Below, piece by piece: positions 38,622-45,987 of a DNA stretch of 64,000 nt. The notes beneath the pieces are model-generated. The model saw only the letters and a list, made by a program, of their open reading frames with translations. It ran no database searches and was not told where the DNA came from. Source of the DNA: an uncultured Prevotellaceae bacterium (GTDB lineage Bacteria > Bacteroidota > Bacteroidia > Bacteroidales > Bacteroidaceae); contig CAMHNI010000009.1 in assembly GCA_946186505.1 (NCBI GenBank), positions 1-64,000 on the forward strand, given 5' to 3'. The translations under genes and the position numbers were made by a program. Numbering within the stretch: position 1 is the stretch's first letter; every line of letters begins with the position of its first letter.

Positions 38622-39980
38622 ATGATCTTTAAAATGAAACAGAAGATAGAAAACGAAGTCAGCTGCCTGAACCTTTCAGAGCCGATGAACATAACACTTC
38701 GCTATCCTGCGGTTGGTAAGATAACCCATGAGCAGGTGCGCTGGAGTAATGCAATCGTCAATTCGCCCGTCGTCTATGGACTGATAGAACGGAGGACGCT
38801 CTATTTCATTACAGGCGAGGTGAAGCACAAGTACACTGAGAAGAACCTTGGTGTGCCGGACAGCTGGAAGGATCTCTACTTCCATCTGACTGACGATGAC
38901 CTGGGGCTTATCGGTGGTCAGAAGAATGTTCCTCGTACCTATGCTGCGCTGCGAGAACTCGCAAAGAAGCTGGTTCCCGTGACGTTCAAGAATGAGCAGG
39001 GACAGCTAATCAGGGGAGAGGTTCACTGGGTGGACTCGTTCTTCTATAATACGGAAACAGGCTTGTACGACGTGCGTGTATCGCCAGAGATTATGCCGTA
39101 CCTGATAGACATATCCAAGAGTTTCACGACCTTCGACCTCGGAACGGCCATGCTGCTCAGGTCGAAGTATTCGCAGAAGATGTATGAGCTGTGCAGCCAG
39201 TTCTGTGGCGATTTCCGATTCCTCGACAGTGGAGAGAAGGCATTGGGACATGTCTATAAGAAGAGAGTAGTGCCGATTCAGATGGAGGACTTCCGGCGCA
39301 TCTTCAACCTCGATGAGGTGCGCGACCCAAGAACCAAGAAGATTATCACACCTGCCATCTACACCAGTTTCAAGGAAGTACGCCAGTTTATACTGGAAGC
39401 AACCCAGATGGAGCTGTTTGAACTGTATGCTGCCAAACACTCGAATCTCTGGTTCGACTTCCAAGAAGGGCCTCGGAAGGGGCGTGGAGGTAAGGTTTCA
39501 TCGATATTTATCTTCATCTACACCAAGGATTTCCCCAAGGAAGGACTTGAAAAGCCCTGGCAGAAGGGTGACGAGCCACTTTCTCCATTTGAAGAGTATG
39601 CGGAGCCTGTAGAACACACCGACATCCATCAGCGAATGAGGGAGAATGTTTGGTACAATGCAGGCAAAGATGCCCAAGAGGTTGCCCTGCAGACGCTGCT
39701 CGGCCATTATCTGCATGAAGATGAAGTGCTATATTACATGAAACAAATCCGCTTGAAGGCTGGCAGGAGCTACGATAGTTACATGCAGGTGATCCAGGTA
39801 ATCCAAGACAAGGAAAAGCAGCCGAAATTCAAAAGCGGCACCGATGCATACCGCCGGAATAGCATCATCAAGTATGCGCTCAGAGTCAATCTGAAGGAGT
39901 TCGGATGGTCATTGGAGCCAATGAATGCACCAACAAAACGCAAACAGAAGTCTATACAGCAGGATTTATTCTGCATGTAG
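38622..39980 (+). CDS. repA: Rep_3-family replication initiator
   Basis: A 452-residue initiator (alternative start at 38634, MKQKIENEV). It has two winged-helix units typical of Rep_3/RepA: the first around HEQVRWSNAIVNSPVVYGLI through DVRVSPEIMPYLIDISKSFT, the second around SKYSQKMYELCSQFCGDFRF then EDFRRIFNLDEVRDPRTKKI and TSFKEVRQFILEATQM. The C-terminal about 150 residues are an extra helical region. It binds iterons and starts plasmid replication. Presence beside conjugation genes implies that the element can, or once could, replicate autonomously. Confidence 0.9.
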   Translation: MIFKMKQKIENEVSCLNLSEPMNITLRYPAVGKITHEQVRWSNAIVNSPVVYGLIERRTLYFITGEVKHKYTEKNLGVPDSWKDLYFHLTDDDLGLIGGQKNVPRTYAALRELAKKLVPVTFKNEQGQLIRGEVHWVDSFFYNTETGLYDVRVSPEIMPYLIDISKSFTTFDLGTAMLLRSKYSQKMYELCSQFCGDFRFLDSGEKALGHVYKKRVVPIQMEDFRRIFNLDEVRDPRTKKIITPAIYTSFKEVRQFILEATQMELFELYAAKHSNLWFDFQEGPRKGRGGKVSSIFIFIYTKDFPKEGLEKPWQKGDEPLSPFEEYAEPVEHTDIHQRMRENVWYNAGKDAQEVALQTLLGHYLHEDEVLYYMKQIRLKAGRSYDSYMQVIQVIQDKEKQPKFKSGTDAYRRNSIIKYALRVNLKEFGWSLEPMNAPTKRKQKSIQQDLFCM

Positions 39981-40360
39981 ATATAAGTTATCCTTTGCGT
40001 CATATTTGACAGAAGAAGTACCCGTCACGCTCGAAAGCAGACCGCTTATGGCATTAGTTAAAAGTTCGAGGTCAGTTGACGGGCTTCTTTGTGTTTAATT
40101 CTTTTACTTTTCAAAAGTCGAGTGCTAGTAATAAAAGTATAGTAAATTTGTCAAGCCGAGATAACAATCCGACAAACAGAAAGGCCGTCGGAATGGACGT
40201 TTTTGAAAATTTAACAACACTGATTCAAGGCATTTTGGGAAGTCTTAATCTTCAAATAGAGTATCACATGATAGCTAAAGAACGCTAAAAACGTTCAATT
40301 TTATTACTATTAGAAAATGAGTCTTTGTTCCCTGTTTGTTCCCAAAGTATATATAAGGGC
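39981..40360. other. Element-chromosome junction region
   Basis: 380 bp without a sure gene. A long imperfect hairpin joins AGAAG-TA-CCCGTCA (near 40013-40027) to TGACGGG-C-TTCTT (near 40077-40090) and could end the rep transcript. A TAAATTTG box (40143-40150) precedes a 31-codon frame at 40193 (MDVFENLTTLIQGILGSLNL...), too weak to call. The junction with ordinary chromosome should lie in this stretch or at the tRNA terminator, but no repeated att sequence is visible in the window. Confidence 0.4.
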
Positions 40361-40396
40361 AAAAAAAGAGAGTCACGCTTCTTGCGTAACTCTCTC
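40361..40396 (-). terminator. Terminator of tRNA-Met
   Basis: Leftward hairpin GAGAGT...ACTCTC with inner ACGC/GCGT, followed on the minus strand by seven T (40361-40367). It begins about 22 bp after the tRNA 3' end. Confidence 0.8.
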
Positions 40397-40417
40397 AAAA
40401 TCACCAACTTGATTTTG

Positions 40418-40491
40418 TGGACCAGCCAGGGCTTGAACCTGGGACCTCCAGATTATGAGTCTGTTGCTCTAACCAACTGAGCTACAAGTCC
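40418..40491 (-). tRNA. tRNA-Met (CAU)
   Basis: 74 nt folding as a cloverleaf: acceptor GGACTTG/CTGGTCC with one mismatch, D arm GCTC...GAGC, anticodon loop CTCATAA with CAU at 40455-40457, and T arm CCAGG-TTCAAGC-CCTGG. The discriminator is A; no CCA is encoded. CAU could be elongator Met or, if the C is modified to lysidine, Ile2. The loop sequence alone does not decide, and the lack of a G-rich anticodon stem argues against initiator. A full promoter (40505-40536) and terminator flank it. Confidence 0.9.
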
Positions 40492-40504
40492 GATTTTGCG
40501 GATG

Positions 40505-40572
40505 CAAAGGTACACTAAAAATATTAAATCACCAAATTTTTTTGCTAAAATAGCAAATTATTCTTACCTTTG
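40505..40572. promoter_or_regulatory. Divergent promoters of tRNA-Met and ribF
   Basis: Leftward: TTTG, 20 bp, TACCTTTG (40505-40512) for the tRNA. Rightward: TTTG (40541-40544), 20 bp, TACCTTTG (40565-40572) for ribF, 8 bp before its ATG. Both match the Bacteroidota consensus fully. Confidence 0.75.
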
Positions 40573-40580
40573 CAGTCCCA

Positions 40581-41528
40581 ATGAAGACATTTTTCTTGAC
40601 TGGACAGACAGAAAGGCTATTGCCGAGTGTAGCAACCATCGGTTTTTTCGACGGTGTACACCTGGGGCACTGCCACCTTATTAACAAGGTGGTGACTATG
40701 GCTCATCGTGAGGGATTGGCCTCAACGGTCATTACCTTTGCCCGACATCCCCGTCAAGTGCTCCATACAGACTGGCATCCGCTGTTGCTGTCCACGCTTG
40801 AGGAGAAGTCGGCACTGCTATCGCAGACCGGCATCGACCAGTTGGTGGTGCTGCAGTTTACCGAGGCGACGGCGGCTCTGTCGGCTTATGACTTCATGCG
40901 CGACGTGCTACTTCGACAGTTAGGGGTGCGCACGCTGGTCATCGGCTATGACAATCGTTTCGGCCATCGTGAGCCAGGAAGTACCGAGGGTTTTGACAAT
41001 TATGTAAGGTATGGGCGCGATATGGGCATGGCTGTTGTCCAGGGCGACCCGTTCGATGCGGGGTCAGTCCGCGTCAGCTCTTCTAAGATTCGTCAGTTCC
41101 TACTCAATGGTCATGTTGAGGAGGCGGCTCTGTGCTTAGGCCACCCGTATCAGTTGGAAGGCACGGTTGTCAGCGGCTATCACATCGGTACGGGCATGGG
41201 CTTCCCGACGGCTAATCTGCAGTTAGACGATTCCGAAAAGCTGATACCGGCATCCGGAGTTTATGCCGTCAACGTGCGCTTGCAAGATTCACCGGAACTG
41301 AGGCAAGGTATGATGAATATCGGGCACCGTCCTACTTTCGGAGGTAGCCATCAGACTCTGGAGACCCACGTTTTCCATTTTGAGGGTAATCTCTATGGTC
41401 AGCGCATGTGTGTCAGTTTTGTCAGTCGTCTGCGTTCAGAGATGAAATTTGACAGTCGTGAGGCATTGGTGTCGCAACTGGAGTCAGATGCCCGTCAGAT
41501 AGAAATACTATTGGAAAAGAAAAAGTGA
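40581..41528 (+). CDS. ribF: Bifunctional riboflavin kinase / FAD synthetase
   Basis: A 315-residue cytoplasmic enzyme making FMN from riboflavin and FAD from FMN. The N-terminal adenylyltransferase domain has ATIGFFDGVHLGHCHLI, the nucleotidyltransferase HxGH-type motif, and RVSSSKIRQFL. The C-terminal kinase domain has HIGTGMGFPTANLQ and ETHVFHFEGNLYG. Length is standard. The leader after the promoter is very short. Four bases separate it from the CPBP protease gene, so they are probably co-transcribed. Confidence 0.95.
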   Translation: MKTFFLTGQTERLLPSVATIGFFDGVHLGHCHLINKVVTMAHREGLASTVITFARHPRQVLHTDWHPLLLSTLEEKSALLSQTGIDQLVVLQFTEATAALSAYDFMRDVLLRQLGVRTLVIGYDNRFGHREPGSTEGFDNYVRYGRDMGMAVVQGDPFDAGSVRVSSSKIRQFLLNGHVEEAALCLGHPYQLEGTVVSGYHIGTGMGFPTANLQLDDSEKLIPASGVYAVNVRLQDSPELRQGMMNIGHRPTFGGSHQTLETHVFHFEGNLYGQRMCVSFVSRLRSEMKFDSREALVSQLESDARQIEILLEKKK

Positions 41529-41531
41529 AAG

Positions 41532-42296
41532 ATGAAGAAAGCTATTGTCTATACCCTGGTTTTTGCAGCCATCGAGCTGATTATGCCGTTCTTGATAAAG
41601 CAAACCCTGCGTATCATAACCGGCACTGAGCCTCAGCAGGATGCTAGGTTTTTGATTATCATAATGACGGCCAGTAGTGTGGCTGTCCTCGCCTTGTTTC
41701 TCTGGCAACGGTGGGCCGTCGTGTCGCGCAGTTATGTAAGATCCAAACCATGGGGGGCCCTTTTCTGGTGTGGTCTGGCAGCCATAGGAGCCGTTATTCC
41801 CTCCATGTGGCTGCAGGAGCAGATGCCGGAACTGCCCAACATCGTCGAGCAGGAGTTTGACATGATTCTAAAAGACCGTTGGGGTTACTTTGCCGTAGGC
41901 CTGTTGGCTCCGGTCTGTGAGGAGATTGTTTTCCGTGGTGCCGTCCTTAGGGCGCTGCTGCGTTGGACTCACCACCACTGGATGGCCATAGCCGTTTCTG
42001 CCTTGTTGTTTGCCCTCATCCATGCCAACCCTGCCCAGATGCCCCATGCCTTTTTGATAGGGCTGCTCTTGGGCTGGTTGTACTATCGTACTGACAGTGT
42101 CGTTCCCGGCGTGGTTTATCACTGGGTGAACAATAGTATTGCCTATGTGATGTACAATCTTTACCCCGACCCGTCGCTCAAGCTACCAGATCTCTTTGGC
42201 AGCCAGCGCACAGTGGCAGCCGCTGTACTCTTTTCTCTCTTCATCCTCCTGCCCGCTCTCTACCAGCTGAACCTGCGGCTGAAGAAGGCACGGTAG
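41532..42296 (+). CDS. CPBP-family intramembrane metalloprotease
   Basis: 254 residues with several membrane helices and the three CPBP/Abi motifs: EEIVFRG (EExxxR), FALIHANPAQ (FxxxH) and YHWVNNSIAYV (HxxxN). Such CAAX-protease-like enzymes cleave membrane-linked peptides; the substrate here is unknown. It lies downstream of ribF and converges on the helicase gene with a 4-bp gap between stop codons. Confidence 0.9.
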   Translation: MKKAIVYTLVFAAIELIMPFLIKQTLRIITGTEPQQDARFLIIIMTASSVAVLALFLWQRWAVVSRSYVRSKPWGALFWCGLAAIGAVIPSMWLQEQMPELPNIVEQEFDMILKDRWGYFAVGLLAPVCEEIVFRGAVLRALLRWTHHHWMAIAVSALLFALIHANPAQMPHAFLIGLLLGWLYYRTDSVVPGVVYHWVNNSIAYVMYNLYPDPSLKLPDLFGSQRTVAAAVLFSLFILLPALYQLNLRLKKAR

Positions 42297-42300
42297 CAGG

Positions 42301-44058
42301 TCACTTCTTTTTCGGCCGTCGGCGTGCCCAGCCTTCCCTGTCGTTCTTGTTGTATCCGTCGTTTCTGACGTCCTTGTTGTGTCCGTCATTCCTGCCGCCC
42401 TCGTCGGCATCGTTACAGCGTACCTGTCGCCCTTTGTAGCGAATGCCTGTCAACTGAGTCATCACCTTGCGGGCGTCCCGTTCGGGCACCTCGAAATATG
42501 AAATGGTGTCCAACAGATCAATGTGACCCACTTCTTGTCGGCCGCCGACATAGCGGTTTAGTGTCTGCATCAGCACACCGGGGAAGAAACCGTCGCGTTT
42601 ACCCAAGTTGATGAACAGACGTCGATAGCCCTTCTGCGCCTTGTTTTGCAGCTTCTGGCGGTCGGTCTGCCACTGGCTACCGCTGCCGTCAGTCTTCCAC
42701 TGTCCGCCCTTGCCTTTCTTATTGCCCACCTCTGGCTTCTCGATTTCTGGCGCGTCGGCGTAGTAGGAGAGGAACTTGCCGAACTCCAGCGAGACAATCT
42801 TCTTGATGATTTCCTCCTTATCAATGTACTCAAAGTAGCGATTGATGTCCTGCATGAACGGCGCTATCTCATTGTCGTCAACATCGGTCTTCACAATCTG
42901 ATCCATGACCTTGTATAGCTGTTTCTTGCAGATTTCCTCGGCGCTGGGAATGTCGGCCTCAACGAACTGCTTGCCTATTTCCTTCTCAATGTTGCGTATT
43001 TTGTGTTTCTCCTTCGAGTGGACGATGGAGATGCTCGTTCCTTTCTTGCCAGCACGTCCTGTGCGTCCAGAGCGATGGGTATAGTTCTCTATGTCATCTG
43101 GCAGACCGAAGTTAATGACGTGCGTCAGATCATCCACGTCCAGACCGCGTGCTGCCACGTCAGTAGCCACCAGCAGTTGGACGGTGTGCTGGCGGAACTT
43201 CTGCATGGTCAGGTCGCGCTGCTGCTGCGAGAGGTCGCCATGCAGAGCCTCAGCGTTGTAGCCGTCCTTAATGAGCTTGTCGGCCACTTCCTGAGTTTCC
43301 AACTTTGTGCGGCAGAAAATGATGGCGAAGATTTTCGGATAGAAGTCCACGATACGCTTCAGAGCCAAATACTTGTCCTTTGCTTGCACCATATAGTAGA
43401 TATGGTTCACATTCTCCGCCCCCTCGTTGCGGCTGCCCACGACAATAGTCTCATAGTCCGTCAGATAACGCTTTGCCACCCGCTCCACCTCCCGGCTCAT
43501 GGTAGCCGAGAACATCAGTGTGGAATGCTCGTCGGGCAGCGACTCGAAAATCTCATTGATAGCCTCAGAGAAACCCATGTTCAGCATCTCGTCGGCCTCG
43601 TCAAGCACAATATTTGTCACCTCATCCAAGTGAGCATATCCACGGTTCTTCAGATCTAACAGACGTCCTGGCGTTGCCACGATAATCTGTACCCCCTTGC
43701 GGAGTGCGCGCATCTGGGGTTCTATGGCGGCACCTCCATAGACAGCCTCGACATGAATGCCGTCCATATATTTCGAGAAGTCGCGCAAGTCGTCTGCTAT
43801 CTGCAGGCACAACTCACGGGTTGGAGAGAGAACGAGCGCCTGTGTCTCACGCAGACGAGAGTCTATGCGCTGAAGCAATGGGATACCAAAGGCCGCCGTC
43901 TTGCCCGTACCCGTCTGGGCCAGAGCTATCACGTCCTGTCGTCCTTCTATCAGAAACGGAATGACCGCTTCCTGCACTGGCATCGGACTCACAAATCCCA
44001 GTTCTTCGATGGCATGGCGAATCTCTTCGCTGACGCCTAATTCTTCAAATGTTTTCAT
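42301..44058 (-). CDS. deaD: DEAD-box RNA helicase with DbpA-type C-terminal domain
   Basis: A 585-residue helicase. Q-motif region FVSPMPVQEAVIP, Walker A AQTGTGKT, PTRELCLQ, TPGRLLDL, DEAD in NIVLDEADEMLNMG, SAT and HRSGRTGRAG are all present. C-terminal to the core (about 470-550) is an RRM-like DbpA domain (RRLFINLGKRDGFFPGVLMQ ... YFEVPERDARKVM), then a basic Arg/Asp/Asn tail. It probably acts in ribosome assembly or cold-stress RNA remodelling. The promoter box TATCTTTG is at 44067-44074. Confidence 0.93.
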   Translation of the reverse strand: MKTFEELGVSEEIRHAIEELGFVSPMPVQEAVIPFLIEGRQDVIALAQTGTGKTAAFGIPLLQRIDSRLRETQALVLSPTRELCLQIADDLRDFSKYMDGIHVEAVYGGAAIEPQMRALRKGVQIIVATPGRLLDLKNRGYAHLDEVTNIVLDEADEMLNMGFSEAINEIFESLPDEHSTLMFSATMSREVERVAKRYLTDYETIVVGSRNEGAENVNHIYYMVQAKDKYLALKRIVDFYPKIFAIIFCRTKLETQEVADKLIKDGYNAEALHGDLSQQQRDLTMQKFRQHTVQLLVATDVAARGLDVDDLTHVINFGLPDDIENYTHRSGRTGRAGKKGTSISIVHSKEKHKIRNIEKEIGKQFVEADIPSAEEICKKQLYKVMDQIVKTDVDDNEIAPFMQDINRYFEYIDKEEIIKKIVSLEFGKFLSYYADAPEIEKPEVGNKKGKGGQWKTDGSGSQWQTDRQKLQNKAQKGYRRLFINLGKRDGFFPGVLMQTLNRYVGGRQEVGHIDLLDTISYFEVPERDARKVMTQLTGIRYKGRQVRCNDADEGGRNDGHNKDVRNDGYNKNDREGWARRRPKKK

Positions 44059-44128
44059 ATTCGTGGCAAAGATACATATTTTTTCCGAATCTCAGCATAT
44101 CCACCTGAAGATTTCTTCGGAAAATTGC

Positions 44129-44166
44129 CAACGGCCTGTTTCTGATTGCTCAGGAACAGGCCGTTG
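44129..44166 (-). terminator. Hairpin terminator of the 118-residue gene
   Basis: A perfect 12-bp stem CAACGGCCTGTT/AACAGGCCGTTG (44129-44140 with 44155-44166), about 20 bp after the stop at 44185. Only a short T-run (four T after five bases) follows on the minus strand. Confidence 0.6.
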
Positions 44167-44184
44167 TCCAAAAATGCAGCCAGG

Positions 44185-44541
44185 TTATAGCCCTCTGTTG
44201 CGGAGTGTGGTCATCAGCAGAACCATGTAAGTGCGAAACTGCTTGTCGTTAAGCACACTGTGCATGTGGTGTACGTCCTTGCGTACTGCCTCGTGTACCA
44301 TTTTAGGACGCTCAAAATACCGGACCGCAGATGCCGACTGCATCTCATTGGTGAAAATTTCGTGAATCACCTGGACTGCGTCCATTTGGTTTTCATCCAA
44401 ATCCAGGGTTGCTGCCAGCCGACGCATATCTATCGTCATGTCATAGCGGTCAGCATCGTTCACTTCACTGTGGTTTCCTGTCTTGGCAAAGCCCATGCTC
44501 AGACTCATCATGGCTACTACCATTAAAACAATCCTTTTCAT
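44185..44541 (-). CDS. Exported hypothetical protein
   Basis: 118 residues with a signal peptide (MKRIVLMVVAMMSLSMGFAK) and a helical mature part: DMRRLAATLDLDENQMDAVQ, VHEAVRKDVHHMHSVLNDKQ, ending MTTLRNRGL. The helical LxxxQ...LNDKQ layout recalls small Spy/CpxP-like periplasmic proteins, but homology is not demonstrable by eye. It has its own terminator, so it is probably monocistronic. Confidence 0.6.
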   Translation of the reverse strand: MKRIVLMVVAMMSLSMGFAKTGNHSEVNDADRYDMTIDMRRLAATLDLDENQMDAVQVIHEIFTNEMQSASAVRYFERPKMVHEAVRKDVHHMHSVLNDKQFRTYMVLLMTTLRNRGL

Positions 44542-44727
44542 ACTTTTTATTCGCTTTTGGTTATCCTTTTTGCTTGATTTTCAATTCTTTGACGCAGCGG
44601 GGAACAAAAGGTTTAATACTCTTCCTGACTTTAATTTTTTTTTGCTTTTCTTCTTGCTAATGTGCTGTATTTCCCAAAAAAGTATTATCTTTGCACACCA
44701 AAATTTTAACAGACATAAATAGAATCA

Positions 44728-45417
44728 ATGACAGGCACCATCGTCAATACTTGTACTATCATTGCCGGAACCCTTATAGGAGCCTGGCTGCACAGGGGTG
44801 TCAAGGAGAAATACAAGACCGTGCTCTACAATGGGCTTGGACTGGCCTCATTGGCCATCGGCCTGAATGCTACCATCACCAACTTCCCTAAGAGCGAATA
44901 TCCTGTGCTGTTCATTGTAGCTTTAGCTGTGGGAGGTGTCTTCGGCACGTGGCTCGACATTGACGGGCATTTCAAGCGATTGGTAAACAAACGTTCAAAG
45001 GGTGAAACGGAAGTACGTCTCGGTGACGGATTGGCGACAGCAATCCTGCTCTATTGCATCGGACCGCTGTCAATGTTAGGACCGGTAATATCGGCACTGA
45101 AAGGCGACCATACCTTCCTGTTTACAAATGCCACGCTTGACTTTGTCAGTAGTACGATTTTTGCCTCCACCTACGGACTTGGCATGGTACTGGCAGCACC
45201 AGTGCTGTTTTGCTGGCAGGGTATGTTCTATCTTATAGCCATGCTTTCGAGTACAGCCATCAGCGAAGCGCTGATGGCCGAACTACTCATTGTGGGTGGT
45301 TTGATGATTACTGGTAGCGGACTGGCACTGCTCAGTCTGAAAGACTGCAAGACACTGAACCTGCTACCCTCCCTGCTGGTCCCTGTCGTCTGGTTTCTGC
45401 TGAAGTCATTAATCTGA
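44728..45417 (+). CDS. DUF554 membrane protein
   Basis: A 229-residue polytopic membrane protein of the DUF554 family: MTGTIVNTCTIIAGTLIGAW at the start, GVKEKYKTVLYNGLGLASLA, LYCIGPLSMLGPVISALKGD, ending in hydrophobic helices. The function is unknown; a transporter-like role is often suggested. The TATCTTTG box at 44686-44693 lies about 35 bp upstream. It overlaps the end of the convergent pnuC-like gene by 9 bp. Confidence 0.85.
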   Translation: MTGTIVNTCTIIAGTLIGAWLHRGVKEKYKTVLYNGLGLASLAIGLNATITNFPKSEYPVLFIVALAVGGVFGTWLDIDGHFKRLVNKRSKGETEVRLGDGLATAILLYCIGPLSMLGPVISALKGDHTFLFTNATLDFVSSTIFASTYGLGMVLAAPVLFCWQGMFYLIAMLSSTAISEALMAELLIVGGLMITGSGLALLSLKDCKTLNLLPSLLVPVVWFLLKSLI

Positions 45418-45984
45418 CACAACCATTTTCCGCCATTTCAGGTAGCCAAAAATGGCTATGACCACGTAAAGAGCGTAAAGCGAAGCCTTGAAAGGGATGT
45501 CTTTGTAGAAGTATAGCACGGAAGTAACGACATCGACGGCAATCCAGATGAACCACTGTTCCAAGTACTTATGCGCCAGTGCCCAGATGCCAACGATACT
45601 CAGGGCCGTGGTGAACGAGTCGGCCAGGGGTACGTTGGAGTTGGTAAACGTCACCAGCAACCAATAGATGACGGCCCAAACAGCAGCGATGATCAGCAAC
45701 CAAGGAAGAATTAAATTCTTTGGGAAATGGCGTATAGGCAGTGCTTTCTTTGCTACGCCCCCTCGAACCCACCGCCAATATCCATAGATGGTCATCGACA
45801 GATAGTAGAACTCCATTCCACAGTCGGCATAGAGTCCCTTTTGATAATAGAGCACGATGCCAAGTGCCTGCATAAGGAAGCCAACGAGCCACATCCATAG
45901 ACTGGCCCTATACTCTAAGAGAATATAGGCCAGTCCGAGGATTGTCGTGACAATATCGAGCCAATGAGCTGTGATAAAATCCAT
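45409..45984 (-). CDS. pnuC: PnuC-family transporter, probably for thiamine (PnuT)
   Basis: A 191-residue inner-membrane transporter with about seven helices and the PnuC signature YGYWRWVRGG (WxxW-type) and LEQWFIWIAVDVVTSVLYFY. PnuC-type proteins move vitamin B derivatives by facilitated diffusion followed by metabolic trapping. Because it lies 3 bp behind a TonB-dependent receptor controlled by a TPP riboswitch, thiamine is the likely substrate. A kinase normally completes this cassette (thiamine pyrophosphokinase) but is not adjacent here. Confidence 0.85.
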   Translation of the reverse strand: MDFITAHWLDIVTTILGLAYILLEYRASLWMWLVGFLMQALGIVLYYQKGLYADCGMEFYYLSMTIYGYWRWVRGGVAKKALPIRHFPKNLILPWLLIIAAVWAVIYWLLVTFTNSNVPLADSFTTALSIVGIWALAHKYLEQWFIWIAVDVVTSVLYFYKDIPFKASLYALYVVIAIFGYLKWRKMVVSD

Positions 45985-45987
45985 AGT

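Noticed and set aside
40076..40288. 70-residue ORF between rep and the tRNA terminator
   Set aside because: Low-complexity N-terminus and no recognisable feature; a 31-codon inner frame after a TAAATTTG box is possible but unsupported.
40361..40491. tRNA-Met as attachment site of the element
   Set aside because: The tRNA 3' end faces the element, but no second copy of the tRNA end or other direct repeat was found in the window, and no integrase is present. It remains possible if the other end lies outside.
42301..44058. Element-borne helicase
   Set aside because: The DEAD-box gene lies right of the tRNA among housekeeping genes and has a normal chromosomal promoter, so it is not part of the conjugative element.
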